This document shows, one piece after another, positions 36,141 through 45,898 of a DNA stretch of 64,000 bases (position 1 is the stretch's first letter; every line of letters begins with the position of its first letter). Below the pieces are notes generated by a model. The model had not been told where the DNA came from. It worked only from the letters and a program-made list of their open reading frames with translations, and did not search any database. Source of the stretch: Paenirhizobium daejeonense (GTDB lineage: Bacteria > Pseudomonadota > Alphaproteobacteria > Rhizobiales > Rhizobiaceae); assembly GCF_014280875.1 (NCBI RefSeq), contig NZ_JACLAL010000002.1:620001-684000 (forward strand), read 5' to 3'. A program made the translations under genes and the position numbers.

Positions 36141-37187
36141 TTACGCCCCAGCTTCCGACGGGGTCAATGCCTTTCGCACCAGAGGCGCGACTTTTGTGCC
36201 GTAAAGCTCGATGCCGCGCATGATGTCCTTATGTGGCATCGGGCCGATCGCCATCTGCAGCATGAAGCGGGTATTGCCGAAGAGCTTGTGGTTGGCGACG
36301 ATCTTTTCCGCAACGGTTTCGGGATCGCCGACGAACAGCGCGCCTTCCGGCCCGCGCGACATGTCGAAATGGGCCCGGCTTGTCGGTCCCCAGCCACGCT
36401 CGCGGCCGATTCGGTTCATGACGGTTGCCTGTGGCTCATAGAAAACGTCAGCCGCCTTCTCCGTCGTGTCGGCGATGAAGCCGTGCACATTGATCGAACT
36501 TTCCAGCGTCTTCGGGTCGAGACCAGCCTTGGCCGCGCTCTGGCGGTACAGATCGAAGAGCGGCGCGAAACGCCGGGGTTCGCCGCCGATGATGGCCAGC
36601 GCCAGCGGCAGGCCAAGATAGCCGGCCCGCGCCGCCGATTGCGGCGTGCCGCCAATGGCGATCCACAGCGGTAGCGGATCCTGCAGCGGTCGGGGATAAA
36701 CGCCGCGGCCGGCAATCGGCTTGCGGGTCTCGCCTTCCCAGGTCACCACCTCGTTTTCGCGGATCTCGCCGAGCAACTGCAACTTTTCGGCAAACAGCAG
36801 GTCGTAATCCTCGAGGTCATAACCGAACAGCGGAAAGCTCTCGATGAAGGACCCACGTCCCGCCATGATCTCGGCGCGGCCGTTCGACAACAGGTCGACG
36901 GTGGCGAACTGCTGGAACACACGCACCGGATCGTCGGAGGAAAGCACGGTAACGGCGCTCGTCAGGCGGATGTTCTTCGTCTTGACGGCAGCAGCAGCAA
37001 GAATGGTGGATGGCGACGACGCCATGTAATCGGGACGATGGTGTTCACCAAGACCGAAGACATCGAGACCCACCTCGTCGGCCAGCTGGATCTCCTCCAG
37101 CAGATCGTCGAGGCGGCGCTTGGCTTCCGCGCCCTTGTTGGCGGCATTCGGATCAACGTCCGCAAAGGTATAAAGTCCGAGTTCCAT
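36141..37187 (-). CDS. LLM-class (luciferase-like) flavin-dependent oxidoreductase
   Basis: 348 residues, TIM-barrel luciferase-like monooxygenase of the MsnO8/YhbW-type group: [40 protein letters not shown] and [20 protein letters not shown], then [20 protein letters not shown]. Uses FMN or F420; in Rhizobiaceae FMN reduced by a separate reductase is expected. Substrate unknown. Starts after GGGAGATCGTC. Confidence 0.88.
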   Translation of the reverse strand: MELGLYTFADVDPNAANKGAEAKRRLDDLLEEIQLADEVGLDVFGLGEHHRPDYMASSPSTILAAAAVKTKNIRLTSAVTVLSSDDPVRVFQQFATVDLLSNGRAEIMAGRGSFIESFPLFGYDLEDYDLLFAEKLQLLGEIRENEVVTWEGETRKPIAGRGVYPRPLQDPLPLWIAIGGTPQSAARAGYLGLPLALAIIGGEPRRFAPLFDLYRQSAAKAGLDPKTLESSINVHGFIADTTEKAADVFYEPQATVMNRIGRERGWGPTSRAHFDMSRGPEGALFVGDPETVAEKIVANHKLFGNTRFMLQMAIGPMPHKDIMRGIELYGTKVAPLVRKALTPSEAGA

Positions 37188-37421
37188 GACGATCTCCCGT
37201 TGAAGTCACGACACAAATAGAGATCGGAAGGGACAAGGGCAAATCACCGGAAAGACAACACAGTGTTCGCTCGTAGGCGGGTGGACGTCCCGACCCATTG
37301 CAAAAAAGGCAACAGGGTGCCCTCCAAAAACCCGATTGCCAGCATGCGCGGTTTGCGCGTAACTTTTCATTGTCTTTCGCGGCGCAGCAGAACGTCGGTT
37401 TTATGTGGGAGAGAGGTAAAG

Positions 37422-38195
37422 ATGGGCAGAACAGTCGTCGTCACAGGCTCGACCAGCGGTATCGGCCTTGCAATTGCAAAAGCCTTTGCGGCAGAAGGCG
37501 ATAACGTCGTCATCAACGGTTTCGGCGACGCGGCCGAGATCGAGACGATCCGCAAGGGTCTCGAAGCCCATGGCGGCCGCGCCATCTATCATGGCGCAGA
37601 CATGACGAAGCCCGCCGAGATCCGCGATCTGATGGCGACCGCCGCCCGCGAGTTAGGCATGGTCGACGTGCTCGTCAACAATGCCGGCATCCAGCATGTC
37701 TCCCCGGTCGAGGATTTCCCGGAAGAAAAGTGGGACCAGATCATCGCGATCAACCTCAACAGTTCCTTCCACACGATCCGCGCCGCCGTTCCGGCGATGA
37801 AGGAAAAACGCCACGGGCGCATCATCAACGTTGCATCCGCCCATGGACTGATCGCCTCGCCGTTCAAATCGGCCTATGTGGCTGCAAAACATGGTATCAT
37901 GGGCCTCACGAAGAGCGTGGCGCTGGAGCTTGCCGAATTTGGCGTGACCGCGAACGCGATCTGCCCGGGCTATGTTCTGACGCCGCTGGTGGAAAAGCAG
38001 ATCCCCGACACCGCCAGGGCCCGTGGCATCACGGAGGAACAGGTGAAATCCGAGGTCATGCTGAAGTTCCAGCCGACCAAGGAATTCGTGGCAGTCGAGG
38101 AGGTCGCAGCCACCGCGCTGTTCCTCGCAAGCGACGCGGCAAGGCAGATCACCGGCACCCATATCTCGATCGATGGCGGCTGGACGGCACAGTGA
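37422..38195 (+). CDS. bdhA: 3-hydroxybutyrate dehydrogenase
   Basis: 257 residues from the ATG at 37422 (GAGAGGTAAAG upstream). Classical short-chain dehydrogenase: TGSTSGIG cofactor loop, NNAG, catalytic Ser in NVASAHGLIASPFKSAYVAA with Tyr-x3-Lys in YVAAKHG. CPGYVLTPLVEKQIPDTAR is the signature of bacterial 3-hydroxybutyrate dehydrogenases, which convert 3-hydroxybutyrate to acetoacetate with NAD in polyhydroxybutyrate turnover. It precedes xdhA by 78 bp in the same direction, a neighbourhood also seen in other rhizobia to my recollection. Confidence 0.93.
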   Translation: MGRTVVVTGSTSGIGLAIAKAFAAEGDNVVINGFGDAAEIETIRKGLEAHGGRAIYHGADMTKPAEIRDLMATAARELGMVDVLVNNAGIQHVSPVEDFPEEKWDQIIAINLNSSFHTIRAAVPAMKEKRHGRIINVASAHGLIASPFKSAYVAAKHGIMGLTKSVALELAEFGVTANAICPGYVLTPLVEKQIPDTARARGITEEQVKSEVMLKFQPTKEFVAVEEVAATALFLASDAARQITGTHISIDGGWTAQ

Positions 38196-38273
38196 GACGG
38201 CGCGTCAAGACGCCATATCAGAGGGAAATGCGGGGCATGCAGGCGACGAGCACCCCGTCAGAAAAGGCATTCA

Positions 38274-39743
38274 ATGACCGATAGCATCCGCTTCATCCTG
38301 AACGGCGAGGACATCGCCCTTTCGAGCTTCGAGCCGACCGAAACGCTTCTCGATTTCCTGCGTCTCAAGCGCCGGATGACGGGTACGAAGGAAGGTTGCG
38401 CCGAAGGCGATTGCGGCGCCTGCACCGTGCTGGTCGGCCGTCTGGTCCACGGCAAGCTGACCTATGAGACGGTCAACGCCTGCATCAGGTTCATGGGCTC
38501 GCTCAATGCCACCCATGTGGTGACCGTCGAACACCTCGCAGCAGCCGACGGCCAGCTTCATCCCGTCCAGCAGGCCATGGTCGAATGTCACGGCTCCCAG
38601 TGCGGCTTCTGCACGCCGGGCTTCGTCATGTCGCTCTACGGTCTCTGGCTGACCAATTCCAACCCGTCCCGCGCCGAGATCGAACGCGCGCTGCAAGGCA
38701 ACCTCTGTCGCTGCACGGGTTACGAGCCGATCGTCAAGGCGGCCGAACTCGTGTCGCGCACACGGCCAAGCTCGCTCTTCGACCCGCTGGAGCGCGACCG
38801 CGCCAACATCATGGCACGCCTGTGGAACCTGCAGACGGCCGAGACGATCACCGTCGTCAAGGACGACCGTCGTCTCATCGTGCCGGGTTCGGTCGCAGCG
38901 CTTGCCGATATCCTTGCGGAAGAGCCACAGGCCACCGTGGTTGCCGGCGCGACCGATGTCGGCCTCTGGGTGACCAAGCAGATGCGGCCGATCAATCCCG
39001 TGGTCTTCATCAACCACCTCGCGGACCTGCAGACGGTTACCGTCGACGACAAGGGCATCGCGCTTGGCGCCGGCGTCAGCTATGCGCAGGGCTTCGAAAC
39101 GCTTCGCAGGGAAATCCCCGCCTTCGGCCGTCTGATCGAACGCATCGGCGGCCAGCAGGTGCGCAACATGGGCACCATCGGCGGCAATGTCGCCAACGGC
39201 TCGCCGATCGGTGACACCCCGCCTGCCCTGATCGCGCTTGGCGCAAAAGTCAGGCTGCGTTCCGCCGCCGGCAGCCGGGAACTGCTGCTCGAGGATTTTT
39301 TCATCGACTACGGCAAGCAGGACCGTCGCACCGGCGAGTTCGTCGAGAGCATTTTCGTGCCCCGGCCGGAGGCCGATGCCCATTATGCGGTCTACAAGAT
39401 CTCCAAGCGGCGCGACGAGGACATCTCCGCCCTCTGCGGCGCTTTCCATCTCTCGCTCGCCGCCGATGGCAGCGTGTCCGGTATTCGCATCGCCTTCGGC
39501 GGCATGGCCGCAACCCCTAAACGCGCCCGTGCGGTTGAAGCCGCCCTATTTGGAAAGCCCTGGACACAGGCGACGGTCATACAGGCCCGCGATGCCTTCG
39601 ATCAGGACTACAAGCCGCTTACCGACTGGCGCGCCACGGCGGACTATCGCCAGCTCACGGCAAAGAACCTCCTGACCCGGTTCTTCCTGGAAACATCGGG
39701 AACGCCGCAGGAACTGCAGCGTTTCGAGCAGGAGGAAGCGTGA
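38274..39743 (+). CDS. xdhA: Xanthine dehydrogenase small subunit XdhA
   Basis: 489 residues. Oxidises hypoxanthine and xanthine to urate together with XdhB. The N-terminus binds two [2Fe-2S] clusters: Cys42, 47, 50 and 70 (EGCAEGDCGACTVLV), and Cys110, 113, 145 and 147 (SQCGFCTPG; GNLCRCTGYEPI). The FAD domain follows at about 195-370 (VAGATDVGLWVTKQMRP; GGQQVRNMGTIGGNVANGSP), then the CO-dehydrogenase flavoprotein C-terminal domain. Length and order fit Rhodobacter XdhA. Part of xdhABC. Confidence 0.95.
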   Translation: MTDSIRFILNGEDIALSSFEPTETLLDFLRLKRRMTGTKEGCAEGDCGACTVLVGRLVHGKLTYETVNACIRFMGSLNATHVVTVEHLAAADGQLHPVQQAMVECHGSQCGFCTPGFVMSLYGLWLTNSNPSRAEIERALQGNLCRCTGYEPIVKAAELVSRTRPSSLFDPLERDRANIMARLWNLQTAETITVVKDDRRLIVPGSVAALADILAEEPQATVVAGATDVGLWVTKQMRPINPVVFINHLADLQTVTVDDKGIALGAGVSYAQGFETLRREIPAFGRLIERIGGQQVRNMGTIGGNVANGSPIGDTPPALIALGAKVRLRSAAGSRELLLEDFFIDYGKQDRRTGEFVESIFVPRPEADAHYAVYKISKRRDEDISALCGAFHLSLAADGSVSGIRIAFGGMAATPKRARAVEAALFGKPWTQATVIQARDAFDQDYKPLTDWRATADYRQLTAKNLLTRFFLETSGTPQELQRFEQEEA

Positions 39744-39764
39744 TGAGGAACCGCCTTGTCGATT

Positions 39765-39878
39765 TGCCCCTCACCCTGCCCCTCTCCCCGCAAGCAGGGA
39801 GAGGGAATGCAAACGTCGCGGCATCTCCCTTCTCCCCGTTTCCACGGGGAGAAGGTGCCGGCAGGCGGATGAGGGGCA
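39765..39878. repeat. Multi-hairpin intergenic repeat between xdhA and xdhB
   Basis: About 114 bp bounded by inverted ends (TGCCCCTCA at 39765-39773 and TGAGGGGCA at 39870-39878). Inside are two stem-loops: cctctccc/gggagagg (about 39777-39801) and a perfect 11-bp stem cttctccccgt/acggggagaag (about 39828-39853). Composition and form match palindromic repeats found between rhizobial genes. It falls within the xdh operon. Confidence 0.75.
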
Positions 39879-39904
39879 GGAACGCAGACGCAGGAATTTG
39901 ACCC

Positions 39905-42241
39905 ATGGATAAGGCGAGCTACGAACTCTACAAATATATCAACGGCCCGATGCACCAGCCGCTGCGCCATGATTCAGCTCATAAGCATGTCAGCGGAAGT
40001 GCCGAATATATCGACGATATTCCCGAACCCGCCGGCCTTCTGCATGGCGCGCTCGGCATGGCCGATCGCGCGCACGCGGAAATCGTCTCGATGGATCTTT
40101 CCGCGGTGAAGGCCTATCCGGGCGTCGTCTGTGTGCTGACCGGCAAGGATGTGCCCGGCGTCAACGACGTCTCGTCCGGCGGACATCACGACGAGCCGCT
40201 GCTGGCTGAAACAAAGGTGGAATTCCACGGCCAGCCGATCTTCGCCGTCATCGCCGAAACGCGCGATGCCGCCCGCCGTGCCGCGCGCCTCGCCAAGGTC
40301 GAATACAACGATCTGCCCTTCTGGACCGATGTCGATGGCGCTCTTGAAAACGGCGCTCCGCTTGTCACCTCCGGCATGACGCTGAAACGCGGCGAGCCGG
40401 AAGAGGAACTTGGCAAGGCCGAGCATCGCATTCAGGGCACGATGCGGATCGGCGGACAGGAGCATTTCTATCTCGAAAGCCACATCGCTCTCGCCGTTCC
40501 GGGCGAGGACGAGGATGTGACCGTCTGGTCCTCCACCCAGCACCCCTCCGAAGTGCAACACGTCGTCGGCCACGTGCTCGACATCCCGTCCCACGCGATC
40601 ACGGTCAATGTGCGCCGCATGGGCGGCGGCTTCGGCGGCAAAGAGACTCAGGGAAACCAGTTCGCGGCCCTTGCGGCGCTTGCCGCCAAGAAGCTCAACC
40701 GCGCCGTCAAGTTCCGTCCCGACCGGGACGAGGACATGACCATGACCGGCAAGCGCCATGACTTCCGCATGGACTATGATGTCGCCTTCGACAACGAGGG
40801 CCGCCTGCATGCGATGGTCGCCAACTTCGCCGCCCGCGGCGGTTATTCGGCCGACCTCTCGGGTCCCGTCACCGACCGCGCGCTCTTTCACGCGGATTCG
40901 AGCTATTTCTATCCGCATGTGAAACTCACCTCCCAACCGCTTAAAACTCATACGGTTTCCAACACCGCCTATCGCGGTTTCGGCGGCCCGCAGGGCATGC
41001 TGGGCGGCGAGCGCATCATCGAGGAGATCGCTTATGCGCTGGGCAAGGACCCGCTCGAAATCCGCAAGGCAAACTTCTACGGCGACCTCGGCTCCGACCG
41101 GGTTCTGACCCCCTATCACCAGACGGTCGAAGACAACATCATTGCGCGCGTGGTGGAAGAGCTTGAGACTTCCTGCGACTATCAGGCACGGCGCAAGGCG
41201 ATCATCGAGTTCAACAGGACAAGCCCGATCATCAAGAAGGGCATCGCGCTGACCCCGGTGAAGTTCGGCATTTCCTTCACGCTGACCGCCTTCAACCAGG
41301 CCGGAGCGCTGGTGCATGTCTATCAGGATGGCTCGATCCACCTGAACCATGGCGGCACCGAAATGGGTCAGGGGCTCTACACCAAGGTCGCGCAGGTCAT
41401 CGCCGACAGCTTCCAAGTGGATGTCGAGCGGGTGAAGATCACCGCCACCACCACCGGCAAGGTGCCGAATACCTCAGCCACCGCCGCCTCCTCCGGGACC
41501 GACCTCAATGGCATGGCCGCCTATGATGCCGCCCGGCAGATCAAGGAACGCCTCGTCGCCTTTGCCGTCGAGAAATTCGAGGTGCCGCCGGACGAGGTGG
41601 AATTCCTGCCGAACCGCGTGCGCGTCGGATCGAAGGAAATCCCCTTCCCGGATTTCGTCCGTCAGGCCTATTTCGCCCGCGTCCAGCTTTCGGCGGCGGG
41701 CTTCTACAAGACGCCGAAGATCCACTGGGATCGCGCCGCCGGCCGCGGTACGCCCTTCTACTATTTCGCCTATGGCGCCTCCTGCTCGGAAGTCTCCATC
41801 GACACGCTGACCGGCGAATACCTGATGGACCGCACCGACATCCTGCACGACGTCGGCAAGTCGCTGAATCCGGCGATCGACATCGGCCAGATCGAGGGCG
41901 GCTTCGTGCAGGGCATGGGCTGGCTGACGACGGAGGAGCTGTGGTGGGACGGCAAGGGACGGCTGAGGACGCACGCGCCCTCCACCTACAAGATCCCGCT
42001 CGCCTCCGACCGCCCGAAAATCTTCAACACGCGGCTTGCCGAGTGGTCGGAGAATGTCGAACCCACCATCGGCCGCTCCAAGGCCGTCGGCGAACCGCCC
42101 TTCATGCTGGCGATCTCCGTCCTGGAAGCGCTCTCCATGGCCGTCGCAAGCGTCGCCAACTACAAGGTCTGCCCCCGCCTCGACGCACCGGCGACGCCGG
42201 AACGGGTGTTGATGGCGGTGGAGAGGTTGAAGGCGATCTAG
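39905..42241 (+). CDS. xdhB: Xanthine dehydrogenase molybdenum subunit XdhB
   Basis: 778 residues. Carries the molybdopterin cofactor. Key stretches: GGGFGGKETQGNQFAALAAL, FRPDRDEDMTMTGKRHDFRM, YRGFGGPQGMLGGERIIEEI and, at the end, SKAVGEPPFMLAISVLEALS with the catalytic Glu of the GEPP motif. Works as an alpha2beta2 tetramer with XdhA. The start has GCAGGAA 8-9 bases upstream, just past the repeat element. Confidence 0.96.
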   Translation: MDKASYELYKYINGPMHQPLRHDSAHKHVSGSAEYIDDIPEPAGLLHGALGMADRAHAEIVSMDLSAVKAYPGVVCVLTGKDVPGVNDVSSGGHHDEPLLAETKVEFHGQPIFAVIAETRDAARRAARLAKVEYNDLPFWTDVDGALENGAPLVTSGMTLKRGEPEEELGKAEHRIQGTMRIGGQEHFYLESHIALAVPGEDEDVTVWSSTQHPSEVQHVVGHVLDIPSHAITVNVRRMGGGFGGKETQGNQFAALAALAAKKLNRAVKFRPDRDEDMTMTGKRHDFRMDYDVAFDNEGRLHAMVANFAARGGYSADLSGPVTDRALFHADSSYFYPHVKLTSQPLKTHTVSNTAYRGFGGPQGMLGGERIIEEIAYALGKDPLEIRKANFYGDLGSDRVLTPYHQTVEDNIIARVVEELETSCDYQARRKAIIEFNRTSPIIKKGIALTPVKFGISFTLTAFNQAGALVHVYQDGSIHLNHGGTEMGQGLYTKVAQVIADSFQVDVERVKITATTTGKVPNTSATAASSGTDLNGMAAYDAARQIKERLVAFAVEKFEVPPDEVEFLPNRVRVGSKEIPFPDFVRQAYFARVQLSAAGFYKTPKIHWDRAAGRGTPFYYFAYGASCSEVSIDTLTGEYLMDRTDILHDVGKSLNPAIDIGQIEGGFVQGMGWLTTEELWWDGKGRLRTHAPSTYKIPLASDRPKIFNTRLAEWSENVEPTIGRSKAVGEPPFMLAISVLEALSMAVASVANYKVCPRLDAPATPERVLMAVERLKAI

Positions 42242-42265
42242 GAAATGTTGTCTTCGAGAAGAATT

Positions 42266-42481
42266 CCCCTCTGGCCTGCCGGCCATCTCCCCCACAAGGG
42301 GAGAGAGACCAGGAGGAAATCTCTCGCTTGCATCCAGAAGGATGCAAGCAGACAACCCTCGCGAAGCCAACCGTGGACGGGGGCGACCTCCCGCCTTGAG
42401 GGGGGTGAGGAGCGGTCCGCGCAGCGGAGCAATCGATCCAGTGAATCGATTGCAGCGACGAACACCGGCAGGCCAGAGGGG
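42266..42481. repeat. 216-bp MITE-like repeat with 17-bp terminal inverted repeats between xdhB and xdhC
   Basis: Perfect 17-bp terminal inverted repeats: CCCCTCTGGCCTGCCGG at 42266-42282 and its complement at 42465-42481. Internal stem-loops include cttgcatcc/ggatgcaag (42327-42348) and aatcgat/atcgatt (42431-42451), plus smaller C/G-rich ones. The purine-rich right end (GAGGGGGGTGG) forms the ribosome site of xdhC. No transposase is encoded. It resembles common rhizobial intergenic elements. Confidence 0.82.
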
Positions 42482-42492
42482 GGTGGCCACAC

Positions 42493-43353
42493 ATGAGGCC
42501 CGTGCCCGGCAAACCATCCCTTCCCGCCTTCCTCACCGCCCACCCGAACGCCGTCCTCGTCGAAGTCGCCGAAGCAAAGGGATCGACGCCGCGGGAAGCC
42601 GGCGCCTTCATGCTCGTGGCCGCTAACAGGTTGTTCGGCACCATCGGCGGTGGTCATCTGGAATTCATCGCCATCGACCACGCCCGTGCGTTGCTCGCAG
42701 GCAAGGCAGCCGACGAGACGCTGGATATCCCGCTTGGACCGGAAATCGGTCAATGCTGCGGCGGCCGCACGCTGCTGCGTTTCACCCGGATCGATGAGAC
42801 GGTTAGCGAAAGGCTCCTGCAGCAATCATCGAGCGAGCAGCAGGCCTTTCCCGATGTCTTCCTCTTCGGCGCCGGCCATGTCGGACTTGCCCTAGCGACC
42901 GCACTTGCGCCCCTGCCCTTCAATGTGACGGTGGTGGAGACCCGCCAGATCGAGGCCGGGGCCTTGCCCGAGCCGATCGCCTTTCGCCATGTCCCAATGC
43001 CGGAGGCCGAGGTCGCGGCGATCCGGCCGGGGGGCGCAGCCGTCATCCTCACTCATGACCACGCGCTCGATTTCCTGATCGCCCGGGAAGCGCTTGCACG
43101 TGACGATCTCACCTATACCGGCATGATCGGCTCCGCGACCAAGCGGGCCACCTTCTCCCGCTGGCTGATGCGCGAGGGCGGCGAAGCCGCATGGCTCGAG
43201 CGACTGACGTTGCCGGTCGGCGGCAACATGGTGAAGGACAAGCGGCCGGCAGTCATCGCAGCGCTGGTTACGGCGGAACTCACCACCCGATTGCTCGGGA
43301 CCAAGCAGGCAAAATCTTCCGCCCGTCAGGACGAGCGCGTCCTCGGCCGGTAG
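42493..43353 (+). CDS. xdhC: XdhC, molybdenum cofactor-loading factor for xanthine dehydrogenase
   Basis: 286 residues. Binds molybdenum cofactor, promotes its sulfuration and inserts it into XdhB. N-terminal XdhC/CoxI domain (VEVAEAKGSTPREAGAFMLV; IGGGHLEFIAIDHAR; CCGGRTLLRF) and C-terminal Rossmann-like domain (DVFLFGAGHVGLALATALAP; VILTHDHALDFLIAREAL; YTGMIGSATKRATF). Third gene of xdhABC; its Shine-Dalgarno sequence lies in the end of the upstream repeat. Confidence 0.95.
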   Translation: MRPVPGKPSLPAFLTAHPNAVLVEVAEAKGSTPREAGAFMLVAANRLFGTIGGGHLEFIAIDHARALLAGKAADETLDIPLGPEIGQCCGGRTLLRFTRIDETVSERLLQQSSSEQQAFPDVFLFGAGHVGLALATALAPLPFNVTVVETRQIEAGALPEPIAFRHVPMPEAEVAAIRPGGAAVILTHDHALDFLIAREALARDDLTYTGMIGSATKRATFSRWLMREGGEAAWLERLTLPVGGNMVKDKRPAVIAALVTAELTTRLLGTKQAKSSARQDERVLGR

Positions 43354-43556
43354 GAATGCCGGTTCGAAAGCAGCCAATCTGCCTCCCGGCGATCCGTGAT
43401 CGTCCGATCCTGATTCAGCCCCGTATCGCGCAGCAGCGATTCCGGCAGGTCGTCGATGGACATCCGCCCGCCATCGACGAGATGCCGAAAAGACCGGAAG
43501 ATCGCAGCGAAAATCTGGTTCCCCGGAAGCAATACGGTACGGATCGCGGACAGCAT
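43326..43556 (-). CDS. DUF1127-like small protein facing LysR copy 1
   Basis: 76 residues from the ATG at 43556 (GTGGAGGCGACC upstream). MLSAIRTVLLPGNQIFAAIF at the start, and in the middle the DUF1127-like box LPESLLRDTGLNQD, followed by an Arg-rich tail. DUF1127 proteins are small, basic and often stress- or RNA-related in alphaproteobacteria. Its end overlaps the xdhC 3' end on the other strand by 28 bases. Divergent from a LysR gene; same length as the second DUF1127-like gene at 45889-46119. Confidence 0.68.
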   Translation of the reverse strand: MLSAIRTVLLPGNQIFAAIFRSFRHLVDGGRMSIDDLPESLLRDTGLNQDRTITDRREADWLLSNRHSYRPRTRSS

Positions 43557-43665
43557 GGTCGCCTCCACTTGCGAAATATTCTGTTGATGCATGACAGGAC
43601 AAGTGCACTTGAATTGCGGGAGTTTCCAATTCAAACTGAGCGCAGCACCATAAAGAGAACTTATC

Positions 43666-44595
43666 ATGAAGCTGTCGCGTCAGTTCCCGGTCAATTCTCT
43701 TCGCGTGTTCGAGGCGGCGGCGAAACTCGGCAGTTTCAGCAAGGCGGCGGAAGAACTGGGCATGACCCAGACGGCGGTGAGCTATCAGATCAAGCTGCTG
43801 GAGGGCTATGTCGGGGAAGCACTGTTCATCCGCCAGCCACGACAGACGATCCTGACGGAAACCGGCGCACGCATGCTGCCGAAGGTCATCGAGGGGTTCG
43901 GATGTCTGGCTGAAGCCGTACAGATCGCCCGGCGTTCCAACAGCGAATCCCTTGAGGTGAATGCCATTCCGACGGTGGCGTCACACTGGCTCGCGCGGCA
44001 TCTCGGCAGCTTCCAGCTTGCCCATCCGGAATTCTCAGTCCGCCTGCAGCGCGTGGCGCTCATGACGGATTTCAGGACCAGCAGCGCGGACCTCTCGATC
44101 GAATGGATACTGGGAGAGCGTCCCGATCTTTCCATCGTCGAACTGAGGGAGCCGGTCTTTTCTCCCCTGCTGTCGCCGGAACTCGCCGCTAGGTTCGGCG
44201 GCTTGAAGGAACCCTCGGATCTCGTGAAACTGCCGCTCGTCAGCCCCCGGGATCCGTTATGGCCGAACTGGTTCGCCGCAGCCGGTGTCACAGCGCCGGA
44301 TATTCGTGGCGGCGGGAGCGGTAGCGACAACGATTACGAATCCCAGGACCTCGAAGTGAATGCGGCGCTTGCCCATCAGGGTGTGGCACTCGTCTCGCCG
44401 TTCTTCTTCCGCGACGAACTGGCCTCGGGCCGATTGATCCAGCCATTTCGGATCGCGATAAGAGCGCCCTATACTTTTGCGCTGGTCTGCCCCCATGCCC
44501 GGCGCAATGCTGGGAAGATCAAGACCTTCCGCAACTGGCTGACGACCACGCTCAATGCCGACATGAAGGCCTTCGAAGAGGCATCGCGGCGGTGA
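43666..44595 (+). CDS. GcvA-type LysR regulator, copy 1
   Basis: 309 residues. N-terminal HTH (MKLSRQFPVNSLRVFEAAAK; ELGMTQTAVSYQIKLLEGYV) and a periplasmic-binding-like effector domain (about 92-300) as in GcvA. First of three similar regulators between xdhC and puuD, all starting MKLSRxFPxN. Likely controls the divergent DUF1127-like gene or the purine genes; the ligand is unknown. Confidence 0.88.
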   Translation: MKLSRQFPVNSLRVFEAAAKLGSFSKAAEELGMTQTAVSYQIKLLEGYVGEALFIRQPRQTILTETGARMLPKVIEGFGCLAEAVQIARRSNSESLEVNAIPTVASHWLARHLGSFQLAHPEFSVRLQRVALMTDFRTSSADLSIEWILGERPDLSIVELREPVFSPLLSPELAARFGGLKEPSDLVKLPLVSPRDPLWPNWFAAAGVTAPDIRGGGSGSDNDYESQDLEVNAALAHQGVALVSPFFFRDELASGRLIQPFRIAIRAPYTFALVCPHARRNAGKIKTFRNWLTTTLNADMKAFEEASRR

Positions 44596-44998
44596 AGAAG
44601 ACTGAGGAAATGCTTCAGACAGAGTTCTCCGACGGGACGGTGGCAGAGGGCTTAGCTATAGATCTGCGAGGCAAGACGAATAAAAGTAGCCGCCCCGCAG
44701 GAGTTGGTTCGCGACACATATCGGCGACAGGTGTGTCGGCCGGTCGCTCGACGGTCGGGGAGACTTCGGCGACCGGCCCATCGACAGGCGGATTGTCGAA
44801 AAGGTTAATCCGCCGGCCGAAAAGACCGCGAAGCGTTTCGTATGGATTGCCCGAAAAAAGCAGAAAAGGCCCGAATGCGGACAAGGCGAAAACCTCCGCG
44901 TTGCATCTGTTGATCTGTTGCGTTCGCGGAAAAATTGCCTCGTCGGGCAGATTCAATCCAATTCGAAATCGGATAGGGGGTATGAAGAGGCTTTATCC
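44596..44998. other. Region between LysR copies 1 and 2, no supported gene
   Basis: About 400 bases. In the other two copies a 76-codon DUF1127-like gene sits here on the minus strand; in this one I see only weak frames (a minus-strand frame with YETLRGLFGRRINLFDN and no ATG start; a plus frame opening with GTG overlapping the upstream stop). It may hold the decayed remnant of the third DUF1127-like gene. Confidence 0.45.
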
Positions 44999-45898
44999 AT
45001 GAAATTGTCTCGCCAGTTCCCCCTGAATGCCCTGCGTGTCTTCGAAACCGTTGCACGGCTGCAGAACTTCACCCGTGCCGGCGATGAACTCGGCATGACC
45101 CAGACAGCCGTGAGCTATCAGATCAAGCTTTTGGAGGAACACCTCGGAGAAGCGGTGTTCATTCGCAAGCCGAGAGCGCTGCAGCTGACGCTTGCCGGCG
45201 AACGCCTGTTGCCGAGGGTGACGGAGGCCTTCGGCCTGCTCAATGATGCGGTCAATCAGGCTCGTCACGGCGCAGATGAAATCCTCGAGATACACTCGAC
45301 CCCAACTTTTGCCTCCCATTGGCTGGCGCGAAATCTCGGTGCATTCCAGCTCGAATATCCGCATATCGCGGTCCGTCTACAACGCGGTACGCAACTGACC
45401 AACTTCAACCGGGAGCCGGCCGATGTCGCGATCCGAATCGGCATCGGTCCCTGGCAAGGTCTGGTGTGCCATCCGCTCATCCGGCTGTCCTACACCCCCA
45501 TGCTCAGCCCGCGCCTCGCCAAAAGCATCGGCGGCGTAAGCGAACCGGGCGACCTCCTGAAACTGCCGCTGATCTCCGACGACGACGACGGCAGGTGGAA
45601 GGTATGGTTCGCGGAGGCCGGCGTCGATACCCTGCAGGGCAATACCCGCCGCCTCAACGCCTTCGGCGCGCTCGACCTCGAGACCGGAGCAGCGCTTGCC
45701 GGCCACGGCGTGGCGATGCTGAGTCCCTTCTACGTGCAGGAAGAGCTGGCTTCCGGCCGGTTGATACAACCCTTCGACCTCAGTTGGACCGACGATAACA
45801 CCTATTGGCTCGTCTATCCCCATGGACGCCGCAACCTGCCCAAGATCAAGGCCTTTCAGGAGTGGCTCACGAGAGCACTACCCGCACTTCAGAGATAA
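44999..45898 (+). CDS. GcvA-type LysR regulator, copy 2
   Basis: 299 residues from the ATG at 44999, chosen by comparison with the other copies (MKLSRQFPLNALRVFETVAR); GAAGAGG lies upstream. HTH in ELGMTQTAVSYQIKLLEEHL, effector domain about 92-298 ending YWLVYPHGRRNLPKIKAFQE. Closest in length to copy 3. Confidence 0.88.
   Translation: MKLSRQFPLNALRVFETVARLQNFTRAGDELGMTQTAVSYQIKLLEEHLGEAVFIRKPRALQLTLAGERLLPRVTEAFGLLNDAVNQARHGADEILEIHSTPTFASHWLARNLGAFQLEYPHIAVRLQRGTQLTNFNREPADVAIRIGIGPWQGLVCHPLIRLSYTPMLSPRLAKSIGGVSEPGDLLKLPLISDDDDGRWKVWFAEAGVDTLQGNTRRLNAFGALDLETGAALAGHGVAMLSPFYVQEELASGRLIQPFDLSWTDDNTYWLVYPHGRRNLPKIKAFQEWLTRALPALQR

Noticed and set aside
38271..39449. Minus-strand frame over xdhA, and a similar one over xdhB (39974-41416)
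   Set aside because: Both are opposite to genes with complete cofactor motifs.
44592..45002. Forward frame between LysR copies 1 and 2
   Set aside because: GTG start overlaps a stop; product is Ser/Arg/Pro-rich without similarity and it runs into the next LysR start.
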